A DNA stretch of 61,151 bases. It comes from a virus. This document shows, in pieces, positions 1-8,448 of this stretch (positions are counted from its first letter, which is position 1; each line of letters opens with the position of its first letter). The position numbers were made by a program, and so were the translations under genes. The notes beneath the pieces are model-generated. The model ran no database searches. It was not told the origin of the DNA and was given only the letters and a program-made list of their open reading frames with translations. Location: IMG/VR virus record IMGVR_UViG_3300025168_000089, positions 1 through 61,151 of that record, one strand, 5' to 3'.

Positions 1-24
1 AAAACAGGACCGGGAAGTAGATAA
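1..24 (+). CDS. 3' tail of a gene entering from the left edge
   Basis: Frame 1 reads seven codons (KTGPGSR) and then TAA at 22-24, whose last base is the A of the next gene's ATG. Such tight stop-start coupling is normal in this operon. By gene order it could be the last residues of the terminase large subunit, which starts at 60037 and leaves the window at the right edge. It is too short to identify from sequence. Confidence 0.35.
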   Translation, partial: KTGPGSR

Positions 25-200
25 TGCCAGTTGATAAAATGGATAGACGATATGGTAAACCAGTTCAAATAGGACTTGCAGGAGAGGGTGCTTTTGGAAC
101 TATGATATCTAACGGAATTAATAATGGAAGAATTACTGCAAAAGAAGGACGAGCATTATTACGATATAGAAAAATGTTAAGTAATAAAAAGAAAAAATAA
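24..200 (+). CDS. small basic protein between terminase and portal
   Basis: This 58-residue protein starts MPVDKMDRRYGKP and ends in a lysine run (SNKKKK). Its ATG overlaps the preceding stop by one base and its TAA shares its last A with the next ATG, so it is translationally coupled on both sides. Small basic proteins between TerL and portal are common in podovirus-like marine phages, but the function is unknown. The Gly-rich middle (GLAGEGAFG) has no motif I recognise. Confidence 0.6.
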   Translation: MPVDKMDRRYGKPVQIGLAGEGAFGTMISNGINNGRITAKEGRALLRYRKMLSNKKKK

Positions 201-385
201 TGGCTTATAGATTATCAAGTAATAGACAACCTGGCATTAAAAAAGCTAATAAAGGAAAATCTAAAAAAAGCTCAAGAAAATGGCCTGCTACATGGCCTGA
301 ATTATGGAAAGCTTATAATAATAAAGTAGGAAAATTTGCAGATAAAATGGATAAAGTAATGAAAAAAGCTAAAAAGAAAAAATAA
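200..385 (+). CDS. small lysine-rich protein upstream of portal
   Basis: This 61-residue protein is very basic, with Lys-rich stretches at both ends around a Trp-rich centre (KWPATWPELWKAY). The charge suggests nucleic acid or acidic-protein binding, perhaps in head assembly or packaging, but no family is recognised. Start and stop codons overlap the neighbours by single bases, placing it in the head operon between the 58-residue gene and the portal gene. Confidence 0.6.
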   Translation: MAYRLSSNRQPGIKKANKGKSKKSSRKWPATWPELWKAYNNKVGKFADKMDKVMKKAKKKK

Positions 386-2715
386 TGGTAGAAGAAGTAA
401 TAAGTTTAGAGGAAGTACAAGTTGAACTTCCCGAAGAAGATATATTAGAAACGGGTGTTGAAATAAATCTTGAAGAAGAAGAATTTATAAATCCATTAGA
501 TACAGATCATTATTCTAATCTTGCAGAAAATATAGATAAACAAAAATTAGGTCGTATTGCTGCAGATTTATTTGATAAATATGAAAGTGATAGATCCAGT
601 CGAAAAGATTGGGCAGATCAATATTCAAAAGGTTTACGCATGCTCGGTGTTATTACTGAAGATAGGTCAGACCCATTTCCAGGTGCATCGGGTGTTCATC
701 ATCCTTTAATGGCAGAAGCTGCTACGCAGTTTCAAGCAAGAGCCATTGCTGAGATGTTTCCTCCTGGCGGACCTGTAAAGACACAGATCATAGGAAAAGT
801 AACTGACGAAAAACTAAAACAGGCAACAAGAGTCCAAGACTTTATGAATTATCAATTAACTCAAGAAATGCCCGAATACTTTAGTGAATTAGATCAGTTA
901 TTATTTTACCTTGCAGTGTCAGGGTCCGCTTTTAAAAAAGTTTATTATGATACTACTTTAGAAAGAGTGCGTTCATCTTTTATACCCGCAGAGGATTTTG
1001 TTATATCTTATGGAAGTAATGATTTAGAAACTTCTGAACGGTATACACAAGTCATGAAAATGACATCAAATGATTTACGAAAATATATAGCATCGGGTTT
1101 TTATAAAGAAATAAAAATTAATAGTGATACTAATGATGACGAAATTAATACAGTCGCTTCTACTATTCATAGATTAGAGGGAGTGTCTGATACATTAGCA
1201 CAAAATACGCATACTGTTTTAGAAATACATTGTGATTATAATATAGAAGATGTAGATAATGAAAATGCAATAGCACTTCCTTATATTATTACTTTAGATA
1301 GTGCATCACAACAAGTATTAGCAATTAGAAGAAACTGGAAAGAAGATGATGAACGTAAGAAAAAAAGAATTTATTATGTACATTATAAATACTTACCAGG
1401 TTTAGGATTTTATGGCTTTGGTTTAATTCACATGATTGGCGGATTACAGCACGCTGCGACAGGAGCACTACGAGCTTTACTTGATTCAGCAGCATTCGCT
1501 AATTTAAATGGCGGATTTAAGGCAAAAGGAGCAAGAATAGAAGGGGGAGATATGACAGTTTCTCCAGGAGCATGGTTAGAAGTTGAAGCGTATGGAGATG
1601 ACTTAAAAAAATCATTTATGCAACTTCCATTTAAAGAACCTTCTCCTACACTAATGCAACTTTTAGGAATTTTAACAGAAGCTGGAAGACGTTTTTCAAG
1701 TATAGCTGATGCTATGGTAGGTGACGCTGCAGGAACTTCACCAGTTGGAACGACTATAGCTCAAATAGAACAAGGAAGTAAGATATTTTCTGCTATCCAT
1801 AAAAGAGTACATCATGCTCAAGGACATGAATTAAAATTAATAGGTGAATTAGACGGTGAATATCTTCCTAATGACTATCCATATGAAGTAATTGGCGATG
1901 AACTGTCTGTAAGAAGATCAGATTTTGATAATAGAATAGATATTATCCCTGTTTCTGACCCTAATATTTTTTCTCAAGCACAGAGAATAGCATTAGCACA
2001 AACTACACTTCAAATGGCTCAACAAGCACCTCAAATTATAGATATAAAAGAAGCATATAAAAGATTAATGTTAGCTTTAGCTTTACCTGATCCAGATTCT
2101 TTAATAATTGATGATGATGATATTATGAGACGTGATCCAGTATCAGAAAATATGGCATTATTAAATGGAAAACCAATAAAAGCTTTCTCAGATCAAAATC
2201 ATGCTGCTCATATGGCAGTACACGAACAATTTATTTCTGATCCTCGTTATGGTGGAAGACCCGAGGCTAAAGAAGCTTTATTAGGACCAATGCTTGCACA
2301 TATAGGAGAACATTTAGCTTTTCAATATCGTCAACAAATGCAAGCTGCAGTTGATCAAGTTTCAGGACAACCTATTCAATTACCAATGCCAGATTTTGAT
2401 GATGATAATAAAAATGAAAATGAACAAGAAATGCCAATCGAAATGGAAAATCAATTAGCTCAATTTGAAGCACAATCAGTTCAACTTCTTGCTGAATCTC
2501 AACCACCAGATCCAGATCAAGTTAAAGAGCAACGTATGGCGGCAAGTGATGAAGCTAATATTGCAATAAAACAAGAAGAAATGAGCATTAGAAAAGAACG
2601 ATTTGTTGCAGGTGAAAAAAATAATGAAAGAACTCAATCTCGAAAAGATAAAGAACTTCAATTAAAAGCTTTGGACATGATGGATAAACAGAAAAATAAA
2701 AAAAGTGGAAAATAA
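385..2715 (+). CDS. portal protein (P22 gp1-like)
   Basis: The 776-residue product forms the ring at the head vertex through which DNA is packaged and ejected and to which the tail attaches. An acidic N-terminal stretch (about 1-35) is followed by a portal core containing DPFPGASGVHHPL at 96-108, typical of P22-type portals in marine podoviruses. The last ~90 residues are rich in Gln, Glu and Lys and probably helical, like the barrel of long portals. Length is close to P22 gp1 (725). Position just after terminase and before scaffold and capsid genes supports the call. Confidence 0.88.
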   Translation: MVEEVISLEEVQVELPEEDILETGVEINLEEEEFINPLDTDHYSNLAENIDKQKLGRIAADLFDKYESDRSSRKDWADQYSKGLRMLGVITEDRSDPFPGASGVHHPLMAEAATQFQARAIAEMFPPGGPVKTQIIGKVTDEKLKQATRVQDFMNYQLTQEMPEYFSELDQLLFYLAVSGSAFKKVYYDTTLERVRSSFIPAEDFVISYGSNDLETSERYTQVMKMTSNDLRKYIASGFYKEIKINSDTNDDEINTVASTIHRLEGVSDTLAQNTHTVLEIHCDYNIEDVDNENAIALPYIITLDSASQQVLAIRRNWKEDDERKKKRIYYVHYKYLPGLGFYGFGLIHMIGGLQHAATGALRALLDSAAFANLNGGFKAKGARIEGGDMTVSPGAWLEVEAYGDDLKKSFMQLPFKEPSPTLMQLLGILTEAGRRFSSIADAMVGDAAGTSPVGTTIAQIEQGSKIFSAIHKRVHHAQGHELKLIGELDGEYLPNDYPYEVIGDELSVRRSDFDNRIDIIPVSDPNIFSQAQRIALAQTTLQMAQQAPQIIDIKEAYKRLMLALALPDPDSLIIDDDDIMRRDPVSENMALLNGKPIKAFSDQNHAAHMAVHEQFISDPRYGGRPEAKEALLGPMLAHIGEHLAFQYRQQMQAAVDQVSGQPIQLPMPDFDDDNKNENEQEMPIEMENQLAQFEAQSVQLLAESQPPDPDQVKEQRMAASDEANIAIKQEEMSIRKERFVAGEKNNERTQSRKDKELQLKALDMMDKQKNKKSGK

Positions 2716-2962
2716 AACTAGGCCTACTGGAGAAGAAATAAGAAAAGCTAAAAAATTTCTTCAAAATAAAAAAGTACCTTTAACTTTATTTAAACCCAAT
2801 ACTTTTGCGGCAGCTAGTAAAGAAATAAAACAAAATTTTGATAAAACGTTTAATACTTTATTAAATGTTTATAAATCAGGAAACCCATATTATAAACGGA
2901 GAATAAAAAATGGCACAAATTCCGCCGATACAAGCGATACTACAAGAAATAAAGAAGTATAA
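2705..2962 (+). CDS. hypothetical protein after portal
   Basis: This 85-residue protein begins with GTG at 2705 inside the end of the portal gene (11-base overlap) and has no internal Met to offer a later start. It is basic (EEIRKAKKFLQNKK) and ends inside the next gene. No family is recognised. The nested overlaps on both sides are the main support for expression. Confidence 0.5.
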   Translation: MENKTRPTGEEIRKAKKFLQNKKVPLTLFKPNTFAAASKEIKQNFDKTFNTLLNVYKSGNPYYKRRIKNGTNSADTSDTTRNKEV

Positions 2963-3116
2963 AACAGAATTAGCTAGTAAATCACTAGCTCCGGGTTTTG
3001 ATACATTTGAGGTGTATCAGAAAGCAAAAGGAATAGCTGAGGGTTTAGATAAAGCTTCAGATATTTGTATAGAAATTGAGAAACGTTATATTCAAGGAGA
3101 TGATACGGATGATTAG
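2910..3116 (+). CDS. hypothetical helical protein
   Basis: This 68-residue, mostly helical acidic protein begins MAQIPPIQAILQEIK. Its ATG is preceded by GGAG at 2898-2901 at good spacing and lies within the end of the upstream gene. It ends in Asp residues (GDDTDD) that overlap the start of the co-chaperonin gene. Role unknown; probably a head assembly accessory from its position. Confidence 0.55.
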   Translation: MAQIPPIQAILQEIKKYKTELASKSLAPGFDTFEVYQKAKGIAEGLDKASDICIEIEKRYIQGDDTDD

Positions 3117-3483
3117 AAATGAAGATTGGTTTACTGACGAAGATATAAAAGATCCAAATGAAAAAGATTTACCTATTCCCTGTGGTTGGAGAATTTTAGT
3201 TAGACCAGCTGGTTCAATTAGAAAAACTAAAGGCGGAATTATATTAACTGAAAAAAATCTTTCAGAACAACAATATTTAAATTCAAAAGGTAGAGTTATA
3301 GCTATGGGAAGTGAGTGTTACAGCAATAGAAACACAAATTGGTGTACATCAGGAGACCATATTGTATATAGTAGATACGCAGGGTCAAAAATTGACATTA
3401 AAGGTGTTAAGTTGATTTTGTTAAATGATGACGAAGTATTGGCTGTATTACCAAATCCAGATGCGATAACTCAGAATCTTTAA
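3109..3483 (+). CDS. GroES-like co-chaperonin
   Basis: This 124-residue protein resembles the GroES/Cpn10 fold: an N-terminal beta strand (PIPCGWRILVRP), a mobile-loop region around GGIILTEKNLSEQQ, then GRVIAMG and a C-terminal stretch (KLILLNDDEVLAVL). Phage versions such as T4 gp31 replace host GroES on GroEL to fold the capsid protein. I chose ATG 3109 because AAGGAG at 3094-3099 is 9 bases upstream; a longer TTG start at 3076 has no such site. Location just before scaffold and capsid genes fits capsid folding. Confidence 0.82.
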   Translation: MIRNEDWFTDEDIKDPNEKDLPIPCGWRILVRPAGSIRKTKGGIILTEKNLSEQQYLNSKGRVIAMGSECYSNRNTNWCTSGDHIVYSRYAGSKIDIKGVKLILLNDDEVLAVLPNPDAITQNL

Positions 3484-3522
3484 TACGCACTTGTTGCGAC
3501 AATACATAGGGAGAAAAAAACT

Positions 3523-4434
3523 ATGACAGACGATATAAAAGATATTACCCCTGATAATGAAATCGAGGTAAAAATACTTGAAGATGACGTTGATAAATTA
3601 AAAGAGGATAATCCTCTTGAAATTAATCAAGAAGAAAAACCTCAACAATCCGCCGAACCAGAAGATTTAAGTAAAACAGTTGAATCTTTAAAAGGTGAAT
3701 TAGAGGAAATAAAAAAAGAACCTTATAGTGCTCGTGTAAAAACTCGAATTGCTAAAGAAGTTTCAAAACGAAAAGCAGAAGAAGATAAAACACGATTACT
3801 TGAAGAAAGGTTAGCTAAATTAGAAAGTGCTGCTCAAACTCAAGATAAAAATACTCTTGAAAATCAATATCAAACAGTTTCAAAAGATTTAAAAGAAGCT
3901 ATTGAAGGTGGAGATACTGAAAAGCAAGTAAAACTAATGGATGAAATGGCTGATGTGAGAAATAAAATTCAAACAGTTAAACAAACTCCTCCAGAAGTTA
4001 AACCTCAAACTCCAGTCGTTCCAGAAATGGCAAAAGAGTGGATTCAAAATAATTCTCATTGGTGGAATAAACCAGGGAATAGAGCAGCAACTCAAACAGC
4101 GTTTGGAATTGATGCAGATTTAACAGAAGAAGGATATGATGTTGCTGAACCTGAATATTATACAGAAATGGATAAAAGAATGAGCAAATTATACCCAGAA
4201 CTGGTTAAACCACCAGAAAGTTCTGTTCAAAGTGAACAAAAAGATGTAGAAAATAAACCAAGAGTGCAATCACCTGTAGCCGGTGTTTCTCGATCAAATC
4301 AAGGAACCGCTAAAAGTGTAAGATTGACAAGTGATGATTTACAGAACGCTGTTACGTTCGGTATTGATATTAATGATCCATCCGCACTAAAGAGATACGC
4401 AAAAGAACTTGCAAATCTCAACACGGGAACATAG
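3523..4434 (+). CDS. probable head scaffolding protein
   Basis: The 303-residue protein is very acidic at the N terminus and has a long Lys/Glu/Gln helical region (about 45-165) likely to be a coiled coil. A compact part follows containing WIQNNSHWWNKPGN. Charge, helicity and position between portal and capsid genes match scaffolding proteins, which guide capsid assembly and then leave. Assignment rests on composition and gene order. GGGAG lies just upstream of ATG 3523. Confidence 0.7.
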   Translation: MTDDIKDITPDNEIEVKILEDDVDKLKEDNPLEINQEEKPQQSAEPEDLSKTVESLKGELEEIKKEPYSARVKTRIAKEVSKRKAEEDKTRLLEERLAKLESAAQTQDKNTLENQYQTVSKDLKEAIEGGDTEKQVKLMDEMADVRNKIQTVKQTPPEVKPQTPVVPEMAKEWIQNNSHWWNKPGNRAATQTAFGIDADLTEEGYDVAEPEYYTEMDKRMSKLYPELVKPPESSVQSEQKDVENKPRVQSPVAGVSRSNQGTAKSVRLTSDDLQNAVTFGIDINDPSALKRYAKELANLNTGT

Positions 4435-4444
4435 GAGCCTGATT

Positions 4445-4912
4445 ATGACAAAAGAAAAAAGCACTTCTCTAAAAATAGAGAGAGAAACACGTGATGAGAG
4501 TACACGAATCAAAGAGTGGAAACCACCCTCTTTACTAGAAGCACCACCAGCTCGGCCTGGCTACAAGCAGAGATGGATTGCAACTAAAATACTTGGAGTA
4601 GATAACCCTACGAACTGGGCTAAGCGCCGACGTGAAGGTTGGGAACCAAGAAAACCTGAGACTATTACTGATACAGGATTTCATGCACCAACAATAGAAC
4701 ATGGGCAATATAGCGGGTTTATAGGAATCGAAGGTATGGTACTGTGCGAAATGCCAGAAGAAATGGTTAACCAGCGAAATGCTTACTATCAGAGCAAAAC
4801 AGATGCTCAGATGGAAAGTGTTAAAAGTGACTTACATAGAGCTGAGTCCCCTGGAAATCCAATTCACCGAGACCATAAAACCAGTGTTACTAGAGGTGGA
4901 ATCAAAGAATAA
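4445..4912 (+). CDS. hypothetical head-region protein
   Basis: This 155-residue protein is rich in charged residues, Pro and Trp (RIKEWKPPSLLEAPPARPGY; KRRREGWEPRKPE). I chose ATG 4445 because AGGAG at 4433-4437 is 7 bases upstream; the frame opens earlier at TTG 4409 without a site. No enzyme motif is visible. Position between scaffold and decoration protein suggests a minor capsid or assembly role. Confidence 0.6.
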   Translation: MTKEKSTSLKIERETRDESTRIKEWKPPSLLEAPPARPGYKQRWIATKILGVDNPTNWAKRRREGWEPRKPETITDTGFHAPTIEHGQYSGFIGIEGMVLCEMPEEMVNQRNAYYQSKTDAQMESVKSDLHRAESPGNPIHRDHKTSVTRGGIKE

Positions 4913-4938
4913 CGTGGCATAGCTAAAAAGGAAATATT

Positions 4939-5508
4939 ATGGCTAATACAGACGCACCTAGTGGTTTTACACCACTAAGACACCTTACGGGTGGCGTTAT
5001 ACGTGCCAACGAATATGAAATTGCCAACTCGCAGGCAGATATTTTTTCTTATGGTGACATAGTCACTATGGATGGATCTGGCCAACTTGATGGTTTTGCC
5101 AATAACGTAAATGCTATTGGAATTTTTTATGGCGTTGAATATATCGATGACGCAACAGGTAATGTTGAGTTCGTTAAACGTTGGAAGAGTGGTACTACAG
5201 TGAAAGCTGGAACTACACCTAAAGCATATGTTTATGACGATCCAAACATTACTTTTTCAGTACAAGCAGGCAATGGGGCCTTTACACAAGCAAATGTGGG
5301 AGAACTTTGCAATGTGTTATTAACAGCATCAACAACTCCTTACTTCCATTCAAGACATGAAGCAGACATGGCTACTTTAGCCACTACTGCAAAAGTGTTA
5401 AGAATTTTAAGAGTTGAGAATATACCTGGGAACGAAACAGCGGCAGACGCTAAAATAGAGGTTGTAATTAACAACCACTTGTTCGGTACTCAGAATGCGG
5501 GAATATAG
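4939..5508 (+). CDS. probable capsid decoration / head structural protein
   Basis: The 189-residue protein begins MANTDAPSGFTPLRHLTGG, a style frequent in decoration or head-stabilising proteins encoded directly before the major capsid gene in marine phages. It is predicted mostly beta, with many Thr, Gly, Asn and Val residues and few Lys. It ends 9 bases before the capsid gene, so both are probably made together in large amounts. The exact role is inferred. Confidence 0.62.
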   Translation: MANTDAPSGFTPLRHLTGGVIRANEYEIANSQADIFSYGDIVTMDGSGQLDGFANNVNAIGIFYGVEYIDDATGNVEFVKRWKSGTTVKAGTTPKAYVYDDPNITFSVQAGNGAFTQANVGELCNVLLTASTTPYFHSRHEADMATLATTAKVLRILRVENIPGNETAADAKIEVVINNHLFGTQNAGI

Positions 5509-5517
5509 GGGAATAGT

Positions 5518-6435
5518 ATGGCATTAAATAGATCATTATTTACAAAGCAGCTAAACCTCGGTCTAAACACTATTTTTGGTATGGAGTACGATATGTACCC
5601 AGAACAGTGGAGACAAGTATTTAGCACAGAAACATCCAAAAAAGCATTTGAAGAAGATGTTCAAATGTATGGATTCGGAGCAGCTCCGGTTAAAGCTGAA
5701 GGCGCAGCTATCTCTTATGATAGTGGTGCTGAAGGTATCGTTGCAAGATACGTTCATGAAACTATCGCACTTGCTTTTGCAATTACTGAAGAAGCAGAGG
5801 AAGATGGGCTTTATGGATCATTAGGGGCAAAATATGCGAAAGCACTTGCTCGTTCTATGCAACATACTAAAGAAATAAAAGGTATGAACGTTCTTAATAA
5901 CGGTTTCTCAACCTCAACAACACCAGTATTTGGTGGAGATGGAAAAACGTTAATAGCAACTGATCACCCTCTTGGTGGCGGTGGTACAGGTTCAAACCAA
6001 TTAGCAACTAATGCAGACTTAACAGAAACTTCTCTTGAAGCAATGTTAATTCTCATTTCTGAGATGAAAGATGATAGGGGAATTCCTATTGCAGCTCAGG
6101 GCATGAAGCTAGTGGTTCCACCTGAAATAATGTTCGTAGCTGAAAGAATTGTTGCAAGTAACCTAAGACCAGGTACTGCTGACAATGACGTCAACGCAAT
6201 GAAAAATATGGGAATGATCCCACAAGGTGTTGCAGTTAATCAAAGATTGACTGACCCTGATGCGTACTTCATGATTACTGATGTACCTGATGGACTAAAA
6301 CATTTTGTAAGACGTGCTATCAAAAAATCTGTTGAAGGAGATTTTGAATCAGGCAACTTGCGTTATAAAGTTTCTGAACGATATTCATTCGGTTTCACCG
6401 ATTGGAGAGGTTGTTTCGGAACTCCGGGCGCATAA
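5518..6435 (+). CDS. major capsid protein
   Basis: The 305-residue protein resembles the Mu gpT-like/HK97-fold capsid group: an N-terminal helical part (NRSLFTKQLNLGLNTIFG), the segment AFAITEEAEEDGLYGSLG near 90-107 and a C-terminal beta part (GNLRYKVSERYSFGFTDWRG). It follows scaffold and decoration genes and is followed at once by a strong intrinsic terminator, as expected for the most abundant virion protein. The family is given from sequence style, not from a search. Confidence 0.85.
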   Translation: MALNRSLFTKQLNLGLNTIFGMEYDMYPEQWRQVFSTETSKKAFEEDVQMYGFGAAPVKAEGAAISYDSGAEGIVARYVHETIALAFAITEEAEEDGLYGSLGAKYAKALARSMQHTKEIKGMNVLNNGFSTSTTPVFGGDGKTLIATDHPLGGGGTGSNQLATNADLTETSLEAMLILISEMKDDRGIPIAAQGMKLVVPPEIMFVAERIVASNLRPGTADNDVNAMKNMGMIPQGVAVNQRLTDPDAYFMITDVPDGLKHFVRRAIKKSVEGDFESGNLRYKVSERYSFGFTDWRGCFGTPGA

Positions 6436-6447
6436 GAAAATTAATTA

Positions 6448-6477
6448 AAAAAGGGCGGAATAGTTTCGCCCTTTTTA
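6448..6477 (+). terminator. Rho-independent terminator after the capsid gene
   Basis: The stem pairs AAAAAGGGCG (6448-6457) with CGCCCTTTTT (6467-6476), ten continuous base pairs, and the 9-base loop can close further to a TAG triloop. The A-tract/T-tract arms make a classic terminator, possibly working in both directions. It lies 12 bases after the capsid stop codon and would shape high capsid expression relative to downstream genes. Confidence 0.88.
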
Positions 6478-6516
6478 TCCCAAAGACTTAAACGACTACT
6501 AATAAGGAGGTAGACA

Positions 6517-6993
6517 ATGGGAACAACTACTTTTTCTGGTCCTATAAAGGCTGGAACAATTAAAAATACTACAGGTACTACACTTGGTACTGACGTTAAA
6601 AATACTGGTCAAGTTGTAATGGCACAGACATTTTCAACAGGTACTTCTCTTGCGAGTGGTGCTTCTGCTGCAAATGCAACTACTGTTGTAATACCAGCTA
6701 ATTCACAAATCATTGATATAGTTCTTGATAAACCTACTGTAATGGCGGGTGCTACATGTGTTTTTAGCATTGGTGATACAGTTGGAGGTAACGCTACTTT
6801 TATCAACGCATATTCAGTTACAATCGCTTCTGGCGTTGGACGAGCATATCCAACAACTGAAGCTGGCGGTGCTTTAGCATGGGCTGATACAGGAACTGCG
6901 GATAAAAAATTAACATGGACTAGTGCCGGTGCTACAAGTGCTGGTGAAATTAGAGCTACTATTTTGTATCAACAAAATAATAACTTAGCATAG
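6517..6993 (+). CDS. structural protein, Ala/Thr/Gly-rich
   Basis: The 158-residue protein is beta-rich and low in charge (GTTTFSGPIKAGTIKNTTG), like head-fibre or surface proteins of marine podoviruses. A full ribosome binding site AAGGAGG at 6504-6510 precedes ATG 6517, so it is probably translated strongly. It sits between two intrinsic terminators, giving it a separate transcript end. Virion location is inferred from composition and context. Confidence 0.6.
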   Translation: MGTTTFSGPIKAGTIKNTTGTTLGTDVKNTGQVVMAQTFSTGTSLASGASAANATTVVIPANSQIIDIVLDKPTVMAGATCVFSIGDTVGGNATFINAYSVTIASGVGRAYPTTEAGGALAWADTGTADKKLTWTSAGATSAGEIRATILYQQNNNLA

Positions 6994-7001
6994 AATAAAG
7001 G

Positions 7002-7027
7002 AAGTGGCTCTTCGGAGCCACTTTAAT
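7002..7027 (+). terminator. cUUCGg-capped hairpin, probable terminator
   Basis: A perfect 9-bp stem pairs 7002-7010 (AAGTGGCTC) with 7015-7023 (GAGCCACTT) around a TTCG loop closed by C-G, the very stable UUCG tetraloop. It is followed by TTAATATT, so the T tract is weak. It begins 8 bases after the stop of the preceding gene and ends 7 bases before ATG 7031, so it may also limit ribosome access to the next gene. Confidence 0.72.
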
Positions 7028-7030
7028 ATT

Positions 7031-7447
7031 ATGGCAGAACAACAAAGATTTTCAAAAATTTCAACTTTAATGAATGCTATTTTTGGTAATAGTACTCCTG
7101 ATCAATCTATACCCGGACATGAAATGTCAGAAAATGATATGATAGCTCAAAAAGCAAACGATAAAAAACTTCGTAAAGATACTTTTAAAAAAATGTTAGC
7201 TGCTTCTCAAAAAGCTACAGAAGAACAAGGAAATGAAATGATTAAAGGAGTTAAACTTCAACTAGGTGGAAATCCATATGATTTAAGTTCAGTTAAAATA
7301 AGACCTATGGAAAGTAGAAACAGTCCTTTATTTGCAAGCTTAAATGATATACAATCAGGTAATATGAAAAATATGGGAGAGAATCAAGGAAGTTTAATGA
7401 AAGCTTTGTATGGCGATAATCTTCCACAAACAGTAAATAGGAGATAA
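7031..7447 (+). CDS. hypothetical head-region protein
   Basis: The 138-residue protein is Lys, Met and Gln-rich (MAEQQRFSKISTLMNAIFGN). I chose ATG 7031; the frame can be extended to GTG 7004, but that codon lies inside the terminator stem and gives an unnatural N terminus. No clear ribosome binding site precedes 7031 because the hairpin occupies the space. Function unknown. Confidence 0.55.
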   Translation: MAEQQRFSKISTLMNAIFGNSTPDQSIPGHEMSENDMIAQKANDKKLRKDTFKKMLAASQKATEEQGNEMIKGVKLQLGGNPYDLSSVKIRPMESRNSPLFASLNDIQSGNMKNMGENQGSLMKALYGDNLPQTVNRR

Positions 7448-7449
7448 GT

Positions 7450-7761
7450 ATGATTTCAGACGTTAAACAGGCAACTTTAGTTGCAGATGGACGTTTTCAA
7501 AATAACCATGCTGGCGCAGGAACATATATTGGTCGTTCACGTTTGAAAGGCGTAACTGGAAGATGTGATTCAGCGGCAACTGCACAAATAAAATTATATG
7601 ACGGTACTGACGCAACGGGTACTTTAAAATATCATTTATATTGGGGAGCAGCTGCTGGAGATATGTATCAAGAATATATTTCTGATGACGGCATATTATT
7701 TGAAAATGGCATTTTTGCAGATTTAATTAACTGTAACGCAGCGTCAATTATTTGGGGCTAA
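7450..7761 (+). CDS. small beta-rich structural protein
   Basis: This 103-residue protein begins MISDVKQATLVADGRFQNNH and contains KLYDGTDATGTLKYHLYWGA, a beta-sandwich-like pattern seen in small phage structural or decoration proteins that respond to 'component per particle' style repeats. It ends one base before the next ATG. The role is inferred from context. Confidence 0.55.
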   Translation: MISDVKQATLVADGRFQNNHAGAGTYIGRSRLKGVTGRCDSAATAQIKLYDGTDATGTLKYHLYWGAAAGDMYQEYISDDGILFENGIFADLINCNAASIIWG

Positions 7762-8448
7762 ATGGCTGTTTCAGGGACAACTGCATTTAGCTTAACAGTT
7801 AATGATTGCATAATTGAAGCTTTAGATAGAATTGGCGGATCACCAGTTCTTGGGTATGATGTAAAATCAGCTCGAAGAAGTTTAAATTTAATGTTTACTG
7901 ATTGGGCTAATAGAGGTCTTAATCAATGGACGTTAGATAAACAAACTGTAACAATGATTACAGGGGACGTAACATATTCATTAGGATCAAGTACTATTGG
8001 ATTAGTTGACGTCTATATTACACGAGATTCCACAGATTATGGAATGAATGAAATTTCTCTTACAGACTATAACGTTTATCCTAATAAAGTAGAACAAGGT
8101 AGACCTAGTCAATATTATTTACAAAAAGATTTAGACCCTATTTTATATATTTATCCAGCTCCAGAAAATAACACTGATGTTATTACTTATTGGAGATTAA
8201 AAAAAATAGATGATATTACAGCTTCTACAGTGAGTGGAACTGAACAAACTTTTGAAGTACCATCAAGATTTTATGAAGCTATGACTTCGGGCTTAGCTTA
8301 TTATATGAGTTTAAAACGTGCAGGAGTTGATCCTAATAGGTCAATGTTTTTAAAACAAATGTATGATGAATCTTTTATTAGAGCTAGAGATTCTGATTTA
8401 AATTCGTCAGTTAATATAGTTCCAAATTATGGCGTCAATTTCTACTAA
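7762..8448 (+). CDS. probable head-tail connector (P22 gp4-like)
   Basis: The 228-residue protein has an N-terminal helical part (NDCIIEALDRIGG; SARRSLNLMFTDWANRG) followed by a beta domain with YPAPENNTDVITYWRLKK and a helical C terminus. This helix-beta-helix order is typical of adaptor proteins that extend the portal, such as P22 gp4 and T7 gp11. It begins directly after the previous stop and overlaps the next gene by 20 bases. Family assignment is moderate. Confidence 0.6.
   Translation: MAVSGTTAFSLTVNDCIIEALDRIGGSPVLGYDVKSARRSLNLMFTDWANRGLNQWTLDKQTVTMITGDVTYSLGSSTIGLVDVYITRDSTDYGMNEISLTDYNVYPNKVEQGRPSQYYLQKDLDPILYIYPAPENNTDVITYWRLKKIDDITASTVSGTEQTFEVPSRFYEAMTSGLAYYMSLKRAGVDPNRSMFLKQMYDESFIRARDSDLNSSVNIVPNYGVNFY

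Noticed and set aside
1-24. Direct circular closure of the window
   Set aside because: The terminase frame at 61151 does not join the frame of bases 1-24, and the large subunit would be far too short.
3076-3109. Extended TTG/GTG starts at 3076, 4409, 7004, 22851, 43853 and 46246, and an upstream ATG at 55768
   Set aside because: In each case a later ATG has a better ribosome binding site or stop-start overlap, or the extension lies in a terminator stem.
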